Source: Microvirga arabica (GTDB lineage: Bacteria > Pseudomonadota > Alphaproteobacteria > Rhizobiales > Beijerinckiaceae). From it: DNA of 64,000 bases. The notes beneath the pieces were generated by a model. It worked only from the letters and a program-made list of their open reading frames with translations, did no database searches and was not told the origin of the DNA. Below, one piece after another: positions 8,941 through 21,284 of this stretch. The first letter of the stretch is position 1; each line of letters begins with the position of its first letter. The DNA is taken from NCBI RefSeq assembly GCF_016811235.1, contig NZ_JAFBID010000016.1, forward strand, positions 1 through 64,000, given 5' to 3'. A program made the translations under genes and the position numbers.

Positions 8941-10104
8941 ATGAACGAGAACGTGCCCGTCGTCTCTCCCGCCTCCTCACCCGTCGCCCCACCCCTGCCG
9001 CGTCAGGGCTTCATCAAGCTCTCGCCGCTCAACCGGCGCCGGCTTGAGAACTTCAAGGCGAACCGGCGCGGCTACTGGTCGTTCTGGATCTTCATGGTCC
9101 TGTTCGTGCTGAGCCTCTTCGCGGAGCTCATCGCCAACGACCGGCCGATCCTCGCCTCCTACAAGGGCGAGATCCTCTACCCCGCCTTCGTTGATTATCC
9201 GGAGGAGAAGTTCGGCGGCTTCCTGGCGGTCACGGATTATCGCGATCCTGTCATCCGAAATGAGATCCAGGACAACGGGTGGCTGCTCTGGGCGCCCGTC
9301 CGCTTCTCCTACAACACGCACAACCTCGACCTTCCCGTGCCGGCTCCGGCGCCGCCGACCTGGATGCTCACCGACGATCAGTGCCGCCCTATCGCGGAGC
9401 GCAACGGCGGCACCGGCTGCAACGACATCGAATGGAACTGGCTCGGCACCGACGATCAGGGGCGCGACGTGGTCGCACGCCTCATCTACGGCTTTCGCAT
9501 CTCGGTGCTGTTCGGCCTGACGCTGGCCGGCATCTCGTCCATCGTCGGCGTGCTGGCTGGCGCCGTGCAGGGCTATTACGGCGGCTGGACGGACCTGCTG
9601 TTCCAGCGCTTCATCGAGGTCTGGACCGCGATCCCCTCGCTCTACCTGCTCATCATCATCTCGGCCGTGATCACGCCGAGCTTCTTCGTGCTGCTCGGCA
9701 TTCTGCTGCTGTTCTCCTGGGTGTCGCTGGTGGGCGTGGTGCGCGCCGAGTTCCTGCGGGCGCGCAACTTCGAATATGTGCGTGCCGCCCGCGCGTTGGG
9801 CCTGTCGAATGCCACCATCATGTTCAAGCACCTGCTGCCCAATGCCATGGTGGCGACGCTCACCTTCATGCCGTTCATCATCAACGGCTCGATCACGACG
9901 CTGACCTCCCTCGACTTCCTCGGCTTCGGCCTGCCGCCGGGCTCGCCGTCGCTGGGCGAACTGCTGGCGCAGGGCAAGGCCAATCTGCAGGCGCCCTGGC
10001 TTGGTCTCGCGGGCTTCTTCGTAATCGCCATCATGCTCAGCCTTCTCATCTTCGTCGGCGAGGCCGTGCGCGACGCCTTCGACCCACGGAAGACGTTCCG
10101 ATGA
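8941..10104 (+). CDS. yejE: Peptide ABC transporter permease YejE
   Basis: Second permease, 387 residues, DppC/OppC family. A cytoplasmic N-terminal part containing SPLNRRRLENFKANRRGYWS leads into the first helix, then a large periplasmic domain (about residues 60-165) with paired cysteines (in DDQCRPIAERNGGTGCND), then the transport helices and an EAA loop with RAARALGLSNATIMFKHLLP. Separated by one base from yejB and overlapping yejF by 4 bases. Confidence 0.93.
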   Translation: MNENVPVVSPASSPVAPPLPRQGFIKLSPLNRRRLENFKANRRGYWSFWIFMVLFVLSLFAELIANDRPILASYKGEILYPAFVDYPEEKFGGFLAVTDYRDPVIRNEIQDNGWLLWAPVRFSYNTHNLDLPVPAPAPPTWMLTDDQCRPIAERNGGTGCNDIEWNWLGTDDQGRDVVARLIYGFRISVLFGLTLAGISSIVGVLAGAVQGYYGGWTDLLFQRFIEVWTAIPSLYLLIIISAVITPSFFVLLGILLLFSWVSLVGVVRAEFLRARNFEYVRAARALGLSNATIMFKHLLPNAMVATLTFMPFIINGSITTLTSLDFLGFGLPPGSPSLGELLAQGKANLQAPWLGLAGFFVIAIMLSLLIFVGEAVRDAFDPRKTFR

Positions 10105-11729
10105 CAGAACCCCTCCTCTCGGTTCAGGACCTCTCCGTCGCGTTCCGCCAAGGCGGGGGCGATATGCTGGCGGTCGACCGCGTGGCGTTCGATGTCATGC
10201 CGGGCGAGACGGTGGCGCTAGTGGGCGAATCCGGATCCGGCAAGTCCGTTACGGCGCTCTCCGCTCTCAAGCTTCTCCCCTATCCGTCCGCGCATCACCC
10301 TTCCGGCCGCATCCTGTTCAAGGGCCGTGACCTGATCCCCGCGGACGAGAACGAGATGCGGAAAGTCCGCGGCAACGACATCACCATGGTGTTCCAGGAG
10401 CCGATGACGTCCCTCAACCCGCTCCACACCATCGAGCGGCAGATCGGCGAAATCCTGAAGCTGCACCGCGGCCTCAATGACCGCGAAGCGCGAGCCCGCA
10501 CGCTGGAGCTTCTGCAGCTTGTCGGCATCCGCGAGGCGGAAAGCCGCCTGGGCGCTTATCCGCATCAGCTCTCGGGCGGCCAGCGCCAGCGCGTGATGAT
10601 CGCCATGGCGCTCGCCAACGAGCCTGATCTTTTCATCGCCGACGAGCCGACGACGGCGCTGGATGTGACGGTTCAGGCGCAGATCCTCAAGCTGCTCGCC
10701 GAGTTGAAGAGCAGGCTCGGCATGTCCATGCTCTTCATCACCCACGACCTCGGCATCGTGCGCAAGATCGCCGACCGCGTCTGCGTGATGTTCAAGGGAA
10801 AGATCGTCGAGCAGGGCACGGTGGCTGAAGTCTTCGGCAACCCGAAGCACCCCTATACACAGCGGCTGCTGGCGGCGGAACCCAAGGGCCGCGCCAACCC
10901 TGTTCCGCACGATGCGCCTGTCATCGTTGAGGCAGGCCCCATCAAGGTCTGGTTTCCGATCAAGCGTGGCTTCTTCCAGCGCACTGTCGGCCATGTGAAG
11001 GCGGTTGACGGCGTGTCCGTGCGCGTGCGCCGGGGCGAGACCGTGGGCGTAGTGGGCGAGTCCGGCTCCGGGAAGACCACGCTGGGCCTCGCCATCCTGC
11101 GCCTCGTGCAGTCGGAAGGACCCATCGTGTTCCTGGGCAACCGCATCGACGGCATGCGCGCCAAGGAGATCCGCCCGATGCGCAAGAACCTTCAGGTGGT
11201 GTTCCAGGATCCTTACGGCTCCCTGTCGCCGCGCATGTCGATTGCCGAGATCGTCGAGGAAGGGCTTCTCGTCCAGAACAAAGGCCTCTCATATGGCGAG
11301 CGCCGCAACATCGTGGCCAAGGCTCTGGATGACGTGGGCCTCGACCCGTCCACCATGGACCGCTATCCGCATGAATTCTCCGGCGGCCAGCGCCAGCGCA
11401 TCGCGATTGCCCGTGCCATGGCCCTGGAGCCCCAGTTCATCATGCTCGACGAGCCGACCTCGGCGCTCGACATGTCCGTGCAGGCGCAAATCGTGGAGCT
11501 GCTGCGCGACCTGCAGAAGCGGCGCAACCTCGCCTACATGTTCATCAGCCACGACCTGAAGGTGGTGCGGGCTCTCGCCAACCATGTGGTGGTGATGCAG
11601 AACGGCCAGATCGTCGAGGAAGGCTCGGCCGAGAGCATCTTTGCGGCACCGCGCACCGACTACACCAAGGCGCTGTTCGCAGCCGCCTTCAACCTCGAAA
11701 CGGCGGCGTCGAACGCAGTTCGCGAATAG
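10101..11729 (+). CDS. yejF: Peptide ABC transporter ATP-binding protein YejF
   Basis: A 542-residue protein with two fused ABC domains, as expected of YejF. Domain 1 has Walker A GESGSGKS at 42-49, signature LSGGQRQR and Walker B LFIADEPT; domain 2 has [16 protein letters not shown] and IMLDEPTSA. It hydrolyses ATP on the cytoplasmic face to drive the YejBE channel. The ATG overlaps the yejE stop by 4 bases. Last transporter gene of the operon; a CDF transporter gene follows 18 bases later. Confidence 0.95.
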   Translation: MTEPLLSVQDLSVAFRQGGGDMLAVDRVAFDVMPGETVALVGESGSGKSVTALSALKLLPYPSAHHPSGRILFKGRDLIPADENEMRKVRGNDITMVFQEPMTSLNPLHTIERQIGEILKLHRGLNDREARARTLELLQLVGIREAESRLGAYPHQLSGGQRQRVMIAMALANEPDLFIADEPTTALDVTVQAQILKLLAELKSRLGMSMLFITHDLGIVRKIADRVCVMFKGKIVEQGTVAEVFGNPKHPYTQRLLAAEPKGRANPVPHDAPVIVEAGPIKVWFPIKRGFFQRTVGHVKAVDGVSVRVRRGETVGVVGESGSGKTTLGLAILRLVQSEGPIVFLGNRIDGMRAKEIRPMRKNLQVVFQDPYGSLSPRMSIAEIVEEGLLVQNKGLSYGERRNIVAKALDDVGLDPSTMDRYPHEFSGGQRQRIAIARAMALEPQFIMLDEPTSALDMSVQAQIVELLRDLQKRRNLAYMFISHDLKVVRALANHVVVMQNGQIVEEGSAESIFAAPRTDYTKALFAAAFNLETAASNAVRE

Positions 11730-11747
11730 GATCTGAACGCTGCAGCT

Positions 11748-12725
11748 ATGCATGCGCATCATCACTCGCCCGACCATCACCATCACGGGCATGCTCATGC
11801 TCCGCAGGCTGGCCATGGACGCGCCTTCGCTATCGGCATCATCCTGAATCTCGGCTTCGTCGCTATCGAGGCCGGATACGGTTTCTGGGCCGGTTCCATG
11901 GCCCTGCTCTCTGATGCCGGGCATAACCTGAGCGATGTGCTCGGCCTCGCCATCGCCTGGGGCGCGGCGCTTCTGGCGCGACGCGGCCCGACGGAGCGCT
12001 TCACCTATGGCTTGCGCTCCAGCTCCATTCTGGCAGCACTTTTCAATGCGCTGCTTCTGCTCGTCGCCGTCGGCGGCATCGTGTGGGAATCCATCGAGCG
12101 CCTGATCAAGCCCGCGCCTGTTGCTGCCGTCACCGTGATGGTCGTGGCGGGCATCGGGATCATCGTGAACGGGTTTACGGCCTTCCTGTTCATGGGCGGT
12201 CACAACGACCTCAACATCCGCGGCGCCTTCCTGCACATGGTGGCGGACGCCGCCGTGTCCCTCGGGGTCGTGCTCGGCGGGCTCACCATCCTCTGGACGG
12301 GCGCGGACTGGATCGATCCAACCTTAAGTCTCGTGATCGCGGCGGTCATCGTCTGGGGCACCTGGAGCCTGCTGAAGCAATCTCTGACTCTGTCCCTCCA
12401 CGGGGTGCCGCGCGGCATCGCGGTTCCGGATGTCAGGCAGGCTCTCGAACGCATGCCGGGCGTGGCCCGCGTCCACCACCTGCATGTCTGGGCCGTGAGC
12501 ACAACCGATACGGCGCTGACGGCGCATCTCGTCATGCCGGACGGCCACCCGGGCGACAGCTTTCTCGCGGCCGCGCAACGGGAGCTGAAGGAGCATTTCG
12601 GCATCGGGCACGCGACCCTGCAGATCGAGATCGACCGTCCCGGTTCCCACGAGCACGGCCCGGACTGCCCCCTTGAGCCGCACGAGCACCCTCACGAGGG
12701 GCCATCGCATCTTTCGCCGCAATGA
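11748..12725 (+). CDS. Cation diffusion facilitator (Zn/Co-type metal efflux)
   Basis: A 325-residue CDF antiporter that would export divalent metals such as zinc or cobalt. The N-terminus is a histidine cluster (residues 2-17), and the C-terminal cytoplasmic domain again ends His-rich. Six helices are recognisable. The metal site shows the HxxxD motif twice: D56/H59/D63 in SDAGHNLSD, and H163/D167 in HMVAD. It follows yejF by 18 bases and may be read with it, although a functional link is not obvious. Metal specificity cannot be decided. Confidence 0.9.
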   Translation: MHAHHHSPDHHHHGHAHAPQAGHGRAFAIGIILNLGFVAIEAGYGFWAGSMALLSDAGHNLSDVLGLAIAWGAALLARRGPTERFTYGLRSSSILAALFNALLLLVAVGGIVWESIERLIKPAPVAAVTVMVVAGIGIIVNGFTAFLFMGGHNDLNIRGAFLHMVADAAVSLGVVLGGLTILWTGADWIDPTLSLVIAAVIVWGTWSLLKQSLTLSLHGVPRGIAVPDVRQALERMPGVARVHHLHVWAVSTTDTALTAHLVMPDGHPGDSFLAAAQRELKEHFGIGHATLQIEIDRPGSHEHGPDCPLEPHEHPHEGPSHLSPQ

Positions 12726-12766
12726 CGTATCAGTCGTGATTCTCGTGGTTTGAGGGACTGGAACCA

Positions 12767-13987
12767 ATGCCCCGCGCTCTTCTCATCGTGCTCGATTCCG
12801 TCGGTATCGGCGGGGCGGAGGATGCCGACGTCTATGGCGATACTGGCGCCGACACGGTGGGGCACATCGCCGAGGCTTGCGCCGAGGGACGCGGCGACCA
12901 GGCCGGCCTCCGTCAGGGGCCGCTTCATCTACCACATATGGCGGCGCTTGGCCTGGGCGTCGCCTGCGAGGCCTCGACCGGCCGCCTGCCGCCGAACCTT
13001 GCGCCGCAAGGACCGCTGAAAGGCGCCTGGGGCTACGGCGTCGAGACCTCCAAGGGCAAGGACACGCCCTCGGGCCACTGGGAGATCGCGGGCGTGCCCG
13101 TCACCTTCGACTGGGGCTACTTTCCCAACACGATTCCGACCTTTCCGGACAAGCTGACGGCGGAACTCATCGAGCGCGGCAACCTGCCCGGCATCCTCGG
13201 CAACAAGCATGCCTCGGGCACCGCAATCATCGAGGAATTTGCCGTGGAGCACCTGCGGACCGGCAAGCCGATCTGCTACACCTCCATCGACAGCGTGCTG
13301 CAGATCGCAGCCCACGAGGAGTTCTTCGGGCTGGATCGGCTCTATGAGCTTTGCCGCATCGGGCGCGAACTCTGCGACGAATACCGGATCGGCCGCGTGA
13401 TCGCCCGGCCCTTCCAGGGCACGCCCGAAACGGGCTTCAGGCGCACCGGCAACCGCAAGGATTACGCCACGCCGCCGCCTTCAGACACCATCCTCGACAC
13501 GCTCATGAAAGCCGGACACTCCGTCGTCACCGTCGGCAAGATCGGCGACATCTTCGCCCATCGCTCAACGGGCCGGGAGATCAAGCCCAACGGCAACGAC
13601 GCCTGCCTGTCGGCGGCCATCGAGGCCATGGGCGATCTGCCCGATGGCGGCTTCGTGTTCGCGAACCTGGTCGACTTCGACAGCGAGTTCGGCCACCGCC
13701 GGGACATTCCCGGCTATGCGGCGGCGCTCGAGGCTTTCGACCGGCGCATTCCGGAAATCGAGGCTGCACTCCAGGCGGGCGATCTGGTCATCATGACGGC
13801 CGACCACGGCAACGACCCCTCCTGGCGCGGTTCCGACCACACCCGCGAGCACGTGCCGATCCTGAGCTTCGGCTCCGGGTTGAAGCTTGGCGCTATCGGA
13901 AGGCGGGAGAGCCTTGCAGATATTGGGGCCAGCGTGCTGGCGCATCTGGGCGTCAGGAGTCCGGGCAAGGGTATATCTTGGCTCTGA
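12767..13987 (+). CDS. deoB: Phosphopentomutase
   Basis: Interconverts (deoxy)ribose 1-phosphate and 5-phosphate. At 406 residues it has the usual DeoB length. Alkaline-phosphatase-superfamily metal sites are visible in [11 protein letters not shown] at the N-terminus and in [20 protein letters not shown] near the C-terminus. It links nucleoside phosphorolysis (deoA, punA in the divergent operon near 22-25 kb) with deoC and the pentose phosphate pool. It precedes the uracil catabolism genes urc1-urc4-upp on the same strand, with 250 bases containing repeats between. Confidence 0.95.
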   Translation: MPRALLIVLDSVGIGGAEDADVYGDTGADTVGHIAEACAEGRGDQAGLRQGPLHLPHMAALGLGVACEASTGRLPPNLAPQGPLKGAWGYGVETSKGKDTPSGHWEIAGVPVTFDWGYFPNTIPTFPDKLTAELIERGNLPGILGNKHASGTAIIEEFAVEHLRTGKPICYTSIDSVLQIAAHEEFFGLDRLYELCRIGRELCDEYRIGRVIARPFQGTPETGFRRTGNRKDYATPPPSDTILDTLMKAGHSVVTVGKIGDIFAHRSTGREIKPNGNDACLSAAIEAMGDLPDGGFVFANLVDFDSEFGHRRDIPGYAAALEAFDRRIPEIEAALQAGDLVIMTADHGNDPSWRGSDHTREHVPILSFGSGLKLGAIGRRESLADIGASVLAHLGVRSPGKGISWL

Positions 13988-13998
13988 CTCTCATCGTC

Positions 13999-14073
13999 AT
14001 GGCCGGGCTTGTCCCGGCCATCCATGTCTTTAAGCGGCTTTAAGACGTGGATCCCCGGAACAAGTCCGGGGAT
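13999..14073. repeat. Two-hairpin intergenic repeat
   Basis: A perfect 9-bp hairpin with loop CTTGT (13999-14007 with 14013-14021) is followed by an 8-bp hairpin (14051-14058 with 14066-14073). The first 23-base hairpin recurs exactly at 47857-47879, and both recur in altered form at 128-148 and 316-338. It may help terminate deoB transcription, as it starts 12 bases past the stop, but no U-run follows. Confidence 0.7.
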
Positions 14074-14234
14074 GACGTGGAAGTGAACGCATTCGGCTCT
14101 GAAGCGGCTTAGCCGCACCTTCGCCCAGCACCATTGACGGCCCCGCAACTTTAGATCAGTCTTCCAAAGATCGTATGGAGGCTCTCCGGCGATCGGTCGA
14201 GGGAGTCTTCCCGTTCTCGCGTGGAAGATTGTTC

Positions 14235-15497
<1,263 letters not shown>

Positions 15498-15640
15498 TGC
15501 GCAGGATCCCGAAGCGGGTGCCGGCTTGCCGCCGGTGCCCGCTTCGTTTTTAACCTTATCCCAAGCCGCCCTGTCCGCAGATGATGTGTTACCTCAAGTC
15601 TGTGCTATCGCATCACCGCCGGAGATCATCGGAGTCCTGA

Positions 15641-16894
<1,254 letters not shown>

Positions 16895-16930
16895 ATGAAT
16901 CAGCAGACGACGATCAAAGAGGGAAGAAAC

Positions 16931-17560
16931 ATGCAGGGCGTCACCGTGGTCGATCATCCGCTGGTTCAGCACAAGCTGACCCTGATGCGGGACAAGCAGC
17001 GCTCCACGAAGGGCTTCCGCCAACTCCTCAACGAGATCGGCATGCTCCTCTGCTACGAGGTCACCCGTGACCTGCCCATCGAGCGCATCGAGATCGAAAC
17101 ACCGATGACCAGGATGGAAGGCGCGCAGATCGCCGGCAAGAAGCTGGTGCTGGCTCCCATCCTGCGCGCCGGCGTCGGCTTTCTCGACGGCATGCTCACC
17201 CTCGTGCCGGCAGCGCGCGTGGCGCATATCGGACTCTACCGAGATCCGGAATCGCTCCAGGCGGTGGAATACTACTTCAAGGCACCGTCGGATCTTGCCG
17301 ACCGCATGGTGCTGGTGCTCGACCCGATGCTCGCCACCGCCAACTCGGCCGTGGCCGCCATCGAGCGCCTGAAGGAGCGCGGCGCGAAGGACCTGCGCTT
17401 CGTCTGCCTTCTTGCCGCCCCTGAAGGCATCGAGCGGCTGCGCAGCGCGCATCCGGACGTGCATATCTGGACCGCCGCCATCGACGAGCGCCTGAACGAC
17501 CACGGCTATATCGTTCCGGGTCTGGGCGATGCCGGCGACCGCATGTACGGAACGCGCTAG
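16931..17560 (+). CDS. upp: Uracil phosphoribosyltransferase
   Basis: Makes UMP from uracil and PRPP. From ATG 16931 the protein has 209 residues, the standard length, with GAGGGAAG well placed upstream; an in-frame ATG at 16895 would add 12 residues. The PRPP-binding loop is [13 protein letters not shown] and the uracil-binding end [12 protein letters not shown] closes the protein. In this neighbourhood it supplies the first step (the yeast Urc6 step) of the URC pathway, and can equally serve pyrimidine salvage. Confidence 0.95.
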   Translation: MQGVTVVDHPLVQHKLTLMRDKQRSTKGFRQLLNEIGMLLCYEVTRDLPIERIEIETPMTRMEGAQIAGKKLVLAPILRAGVGFLDGMLTLVPAARVAHIGLYRDPESLQAVEYYFKAPSDLADRMVLVLDPMLATANSAVAAIERLKERGAKDLRFVCLLAAPEGIERLRSAHPDVHIWTAAIDERLNDHGYIVPGLGDAGDRMYGTR

Positions 17561-17608
17561 AGCCTGCGCGACTTATCCCCTCAACGCTCACAACAGGGGT
17601 TTCCAGCC

Positions 17609-18511
17609 TTGCGCTTCATCGTCGCCGACTGGGGAACGACCCGCTTTCGCGGCTACCTGATCGAGAACGAAACTGTCCTCGATCAGGTCTCGTCGGACGA
17701 GGGCGTCTCGGCCCTGCAAAAGGGGCAACATCGCGACGTTTTCCTGCGCCAATGCGGGCGCTGGCTCCAGGCCGAGCCCGACGCACCGGTGCTGCTCGTC
17801 GGCATGGTGGGCAGCCGCGAGGGATGGGTCGAGGCGCCCTACGCCACCTGCCCGGCGGGTCCGGCGGAAATCGCCCGGGCGCTCGTGCCAGTGGACCTGG
17901 AGAACGACCGCAAGGGCCACATCATCCCGGGCCTGTTCTGCGAGCCGGCTCCCGGAGCTGCTGACGTGATGCGCGGCGAGGAAACGCTGGTGATGGGCGC
18001 TGGCGTCGAGGATGGGCTGATCTGCTCGGCCGGCACGCATCCCAAATGGATCCTGATGAAGAACGGGCGCATCGAGCGCTTCGCCACCTACATGACCGGC
18101 GAGATGTATGCGCTGCTGCGTGAGCATTCCATGATCGGCCGTCCGGCGACGCAGCCCGAGGACCCAAAAGGGTTCGATCTCGGGCTCGATGCCGCCGAGC
18201 GCAACGCCGGCGAGGCCCGCGTCGGTCTGCTGCATCTTCTCTTCAGCGCCCGTGCCTCGGTCGTGTCCAACCGCATGCACAGCAGCCTTCTCGCGCCCTA
18301 CCTGTCAGGCCTGCTCACGGGCGACGAGATCAACGGCGCGCTGGCGCAGTTCGGACGGCCAGACTCCGTGACCATTCTGGCCGCGCCCGAGCGCGCGGAA
18401 CTCTACGTCCATGCGCTCAAGCGCCACGGCATCAGAGCGGAGATCAGGGATACACAGCAGGCGCTGATCGCAGGTCTCGCGCGGATCGTGCGGCAGCATG
18501 CATTGGGCTAA
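17609..18511 (+). CDS. dgoK: 2-dehydro-3-deoxygalactonokinase family sugar acid kinase
   Basis: A 300-residue kinase of the DgoK family (PF05035), which phosphorylates 2-keto-3-deoxygalactonate at O6. The actin-like fold phosphate-binding start FIVADWGTTRFRGYL is at residues 3-17, and GTHPKWILM and YMTGEMYALLREHS are family blocks. Translation begins at TTG. The usual partner, KDPGal aldolase, is not in the window; instead the gene follows upp by 48 bases on the same strand. It may belong to the uracil-catabolism unit or simply be adjacent. Confidence 0.85.
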   Translation: MRFIVADWGTTRFRGYLIENETVLDQVSSDEGVSALQKGQHRDVFLRQCGRWLQAEPDAPVLLVGMVGSREGWVEAPYATCPAGPAEIARALVPVDLENDRKGHIIPGLFCEPAPGAADVMRGEETLVMGAGVEDGLICSAGTHPKWILMKNGRIERFATYMTGEMYALLREHSMIGRPATQPEDPKGFDLGLDAAERNAGEARVGLLHLLFSARASVVSNRMHSSLLAPYLSGLLTGDEINGALAQFGRPDSVTILAAPERAELYVHALKRHGIRAEIRDTQQALIAGLARIVRQHALG

Positions 18512-18835
18512 GAGATACAGGCGTCATCCGGACGAAGCATAGCGCAGATCCGGGATTGGGTTCAGGATAAGGCACTGTCATTCCGGGGCCGCGCAGCGGA
18601 GCCCGGAATCCATAAACACGGCATCTCAGGAAGTGGCGAGCAGCGTCACGCTTTATCCTGCACCGGCAGCGGTTATGGATCCCCGCCTGCGTGGGGATGA
18701 CAGCGTCGAGCTACCCGCGTTTCATCCTGTCAGCGATCCCGGATCTCCGCTGACGCTGCGTCCGGGATGACACGCACTCCATTCGCCCTTAAGACTCACC
18801 CGAACCCTCGTCCTTGAACGTTAAGGTCAAGCCTC
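18512..18835. repeat. Gene-free stretch filled with palindromic repeats
   Basis: Several inverted repeats are packed here: CATCCGGA..ATCCGGGAT-like arms near 18532-18556, a TGTCATTCCGGGGC..GCCCGGAATCCA unit at about 18577-18611, an ATCCCCGC..GGGGATGAC unit at 18677-18702, and GATCCCGGAT..GTCCGGGATGAC at about 18733-18771. The second unit matches the repeat at 21141-21180. No plausible coding sequence was seen. Confidence 0.6.
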
Positions 18836-20218
18836 ATGCCCCACCCTCTCCTCGCCTCCGCGAATGAAGCCTCGAAGCCCATCTGGCTCGTCACGGAGCA
18901 GACATGGCCCGAGATCGCCGGGGGCCTGCCGTCACTGGCGCAGGGCTTTGCGAAGGCGCAAGGGTTTGCAGGCAAGGCCGGAAGCCATTGTCTGCTGCCG
19001 GATGAGAATGGTGAGCTTCACGGTGTTGCCTTCGGCGTCAACGGCGCGGACGCCAAGCACAGCGATCCGTTCCTCCCCGGCAAGCTTTCCACGCTGCTGC
19101 CGGAAGGCGTTTATCGTTTCGAGACCGAAGCCGCGAACCCGACGCTCGCCACGCTCGCTTGGCTGCTCGGCACCTACAGCTTTGGCCGGTACCGCAAGCG
19201 CAACGAAAAGGCTGTTCGCCTGGTGGTGCCGAACGGCATCGATGGGGACGACGTGGCGCGCATCGCAAATGCTGTCGTCACAGGCCGCGACCTCGTCAAT
19301 ACGCCCACCAACGATCTCGGGCCCGACGGCATCGAAGCGGCGGCGCGCCAGCTGGCCGACCGCCATGGCGCCTCCTTCACCAGCATCGTCGGCGATGATC
19401 TGCTGAAGCAGAATTTCCCGATGATCCACGCGGTGGGCCGCGCCTCCATCACGCCGCCGCGCCTCATCGACTTCACCTGGGGTGATGCGAGCGCTCCACG
19501 TGTTACCCTCGTCGGTAAGGGCGTTGCCTTCGATACGGGCGGCCTCGACATTAAGCCCGCCTCCTCCATGCTGCTCATGCGCAAGGATATGGGCGGCGCG
19601 GCAGCCACCCTGGCGCTGGCCGACATGATCATGGGCGCCAAGCTCCCCGTGCGCCTGCGCGTGCTGATCCCTGCCGTGGAGAACGCAATCTCCAGCAACG
19701 CCTTCCGCCCCGGCGACATCCTGCCGAGCCGCAAGGGCATCTCGGTGGAGATCGGCAATACGGATGCGGAAGGACGCCTGATCCTGGCCGATGCCCTCGC
19801 CCTCGCCGACGAGGAGAGCCCCGATCTCCTCGTTGACTTCGCCACGCTCACCGGTGCGGCCCGCGTGGCGCTCGGCCCCGAGTTGCCGCCCTTCTACACC
19901 GACGACGATGCGTTGGCTGCCGACATCGCTCGGCACGGTGCAGCGGAGAACGATCCTGTCTGGCGCCTGCCGCTCTGGTATCCCTATCAAGCTCAACTCG
20001 ACTCGAAGTTCGCCGACATGAACAACACCGGCGGGCCCATGGGCGGCTCGATCACTGCGGCCCTGTTCCTGCGCCGCTTCGTGGAGGCCGCGAAGTCCCA
20101 TGTGCATTTCGACATCTTCGCCTGGAACAATGCCACCAAGCCGGGACGCCCTGAAGGCGGCGAGGTCCAGGCGGCGCGCCTGATGTATGCTCTCCTGAAA
20201 GAGCGCTATGGCGCCTGA
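18836..20218 (+). CDS. Leucyl aminopeptidase family protein (M17)
   Basis: A 460-residue cytosolic metallo-exopeptidase that removes N-terminal residues from short peptides. Binuclear-metal and catalytic residues are visible: K228 and D233 in GKGVAFDTGG, K240, D251 in RKDMGG, and the NTDAEGR signature at 308-314. It would degrade peptides delivered by the Yej and dipeptide importers nearby in the window. The NlpC/P60 gene follows after 63 bases, a pairing common in Hyphomicrobiales. The divergent N-terminal domain is typical of the alphaproteobacterial branch rather than PepA. Confidence 0.9.
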   Translation: MPHPLLASANEASKPIWLVTEQTWPEIAGGLPSLAQGFAKAQGFAGKAGSHCLLPDENGELHGVAFGVNGADAKHSDPFLPGKLSTLLPEGVYRFETEAANPTLATLAWLLGTYSFGRYRKRNEKAVRLVVPNGIDGDDVARIANAVVTGRDLVNTPTNDLGPDGIEAAARQLADRHGASFTSIVGDDLLKQNFPMIHAVGRASITPPRLIDFTWGDASAPRVTLVGKGVAFDTGGLDIKPASSMLLMRKDMGGAAATLALADMIMGAKLPVRLRVLIPAVENAISSNAFRPGDILPSRKGISVEIGNTDAEGRLILADALALADEESPDLLVDFATLTGAARVALGPELPPFYTDDDALAADIARHGAAENDPVWRLPLWYPYQAQLDSKFADMNNTGGPMGGSITAALFLRRFVEAAKSHVHFDIFAWNNATKPGRPEGGEVQAARLMYALLKERYGA

Positions 20219-20281
20219 GCCGCTGGCGTTTCGGCGCCGAAGCGACTAGGAGATTTGGTTACAGACCAAGGAGTTGCCCCG

Positions 20282-21133
20282 ATGAGTTTCGACCGTCGCA
20301 TCACGCCCGTCCGCACGGATCTCGCCGATGAGAGTCTGCGCGGGCAGGTCGAGGCAGAACGGTTCACAACCGGCACGGTGAAGCGCCTCGTCACCACCTT
20401 CTCCGCTCTGCACCGCCACCCCTCACTGGAGGCGCCCGTGGACACGCAGGCGATCTTCGGGGAAAGCGTGACCGTCTATGACGAGCACGAGGGCTGGGCC
20501 TGGGTGCAGCTGCACGACGACGGCTATGTGGGCTACCTGCCCAGCGAAGCTTTGGGCGAAGCCGGAACGGAGCCGACCCACAAGGTGCGGGCGATCCGCA
20601 CCTTCATCTATCCGGGTCCGAACCTGAAGCTTCCTTACCAGAGCTACCTCACCCTGAACTCCAAAGTTTCGGTGATGGAAACGGAAGGCGACTATGCACA
20701 GCTTGCCACCGGCGGCTGGGTCTTCGCCGCGCATCTGAGCGGCCTCGATGCATTCGAGGCTGATTACGTCACTGTTGCCGAGCGCTTCCTGCACACGCCT
20801 TATCTCTGGGGCGGCAAGACAAGCCTCGGCATCGACTGCTCGGGGCTTGCACAGACTGCATTGACAGCAGTCGGCATCAAGGCACCGCGCGACAGCGATA
20901 TGCAGGAGCACGGGCTTGGCACGCCGGTTGAAGTGAGGTCGGATTTGAGCGGGCTCAAGCGCGGCGATCTCGTGTTCTGGAAGGGCCATGTGGGCTTGAT
21001 GATGGACGAGACGAACTTCATCCACGCCACCGGCCACAGCATGACCGTGATGATCGAGCCGCTTGCAGTCGCCGAAGAACGCATCCGCCTCAGGAGCTAT
21101 GGTCCGATCAGCGCGATCAAGCGGCTGGGCTAG
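20282..21133 (+). CDS. NlpC/P60 family cysteine peptidase with SH3-like domains
   Basis: A 283-residue putative cell-wall gamma-D-glutamyl-diaminopimelate endopeptidase or related amidase. Two SH3-like segments (about 35-95 and 105-155) precede the NlpC/P60 domain with C186 in GIDCSGLAQ, H236 in WKGHVGLMM, and a third polar residue near HATGHS. No signal peptide is seen, so muropeptide recycling in the cytoplasm is plausible. ATG 20282 has AAGGAG eight bases upstream; a TTG at 20255 in frame is less likely. Follows the M17 peptidase gene. Confidence 0.85.
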   Translation: MSFDRRITPVRTDLADESLRGQVEAERFTTGTVKRLVTTFSALHRHPSLEAPVDTQAIFGESVTVYDEHEGWAWVQLHDDGYVGYLPSEALGEAGTEPTHKVRAIRTFIYPGPNLKLPYQSYLTLNSKVSVMETEGDYAQLATGGWVFAAHLSGLDAFEADYVTVAERFLHTPYLWGGKTSLGIDCSGLAQTALTAVGIKAPRDSDMQEHGLGTPVEVRSDLSGLKRGDLVFWKGHVGLMMDETNFIHATGHSMTVMIEPLAVAEERIRLRSYGPISAIKRLG

Positions 21134-21140
21134 CTTGCCC

Positions 21141-21274
21141 TGTCATTCCGGGGCGAGCGGAGCGAGAGCCCGGAATCCATAACCGCTGACAATACAGGAT
21201 GGGGTGAAGCGCCTTTTCGACAGACGTCGTGTTTATGGATTCCGGGCTCGGCCTATGGCCGCCCCGGAATGACA
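21141..21274. repeat. Large palindromic repeat between convergent genes
   Basis: Two perfect 14-bp arm pairs are nested: 21141-21154 with 21261-21274, and 21167-21180 with 21235-21248, each half also a smaller hairpin. The structure fills the 151-base gap between the convergent NlpC/P60 and hydroxyacid dehydrogenase genes. The left arm matches the unit near 18577-18611. Confidence 0.75.
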
Positions 21275-21284
21275 GAGTAGCGCT

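Noticed and set aside
13988-14234. Small gene between deoB and urc1
   Set aside because: The stretch is mostly the two-hairpin repeat; open frames there depend on repeat sequence and lack ribosome binding sites.
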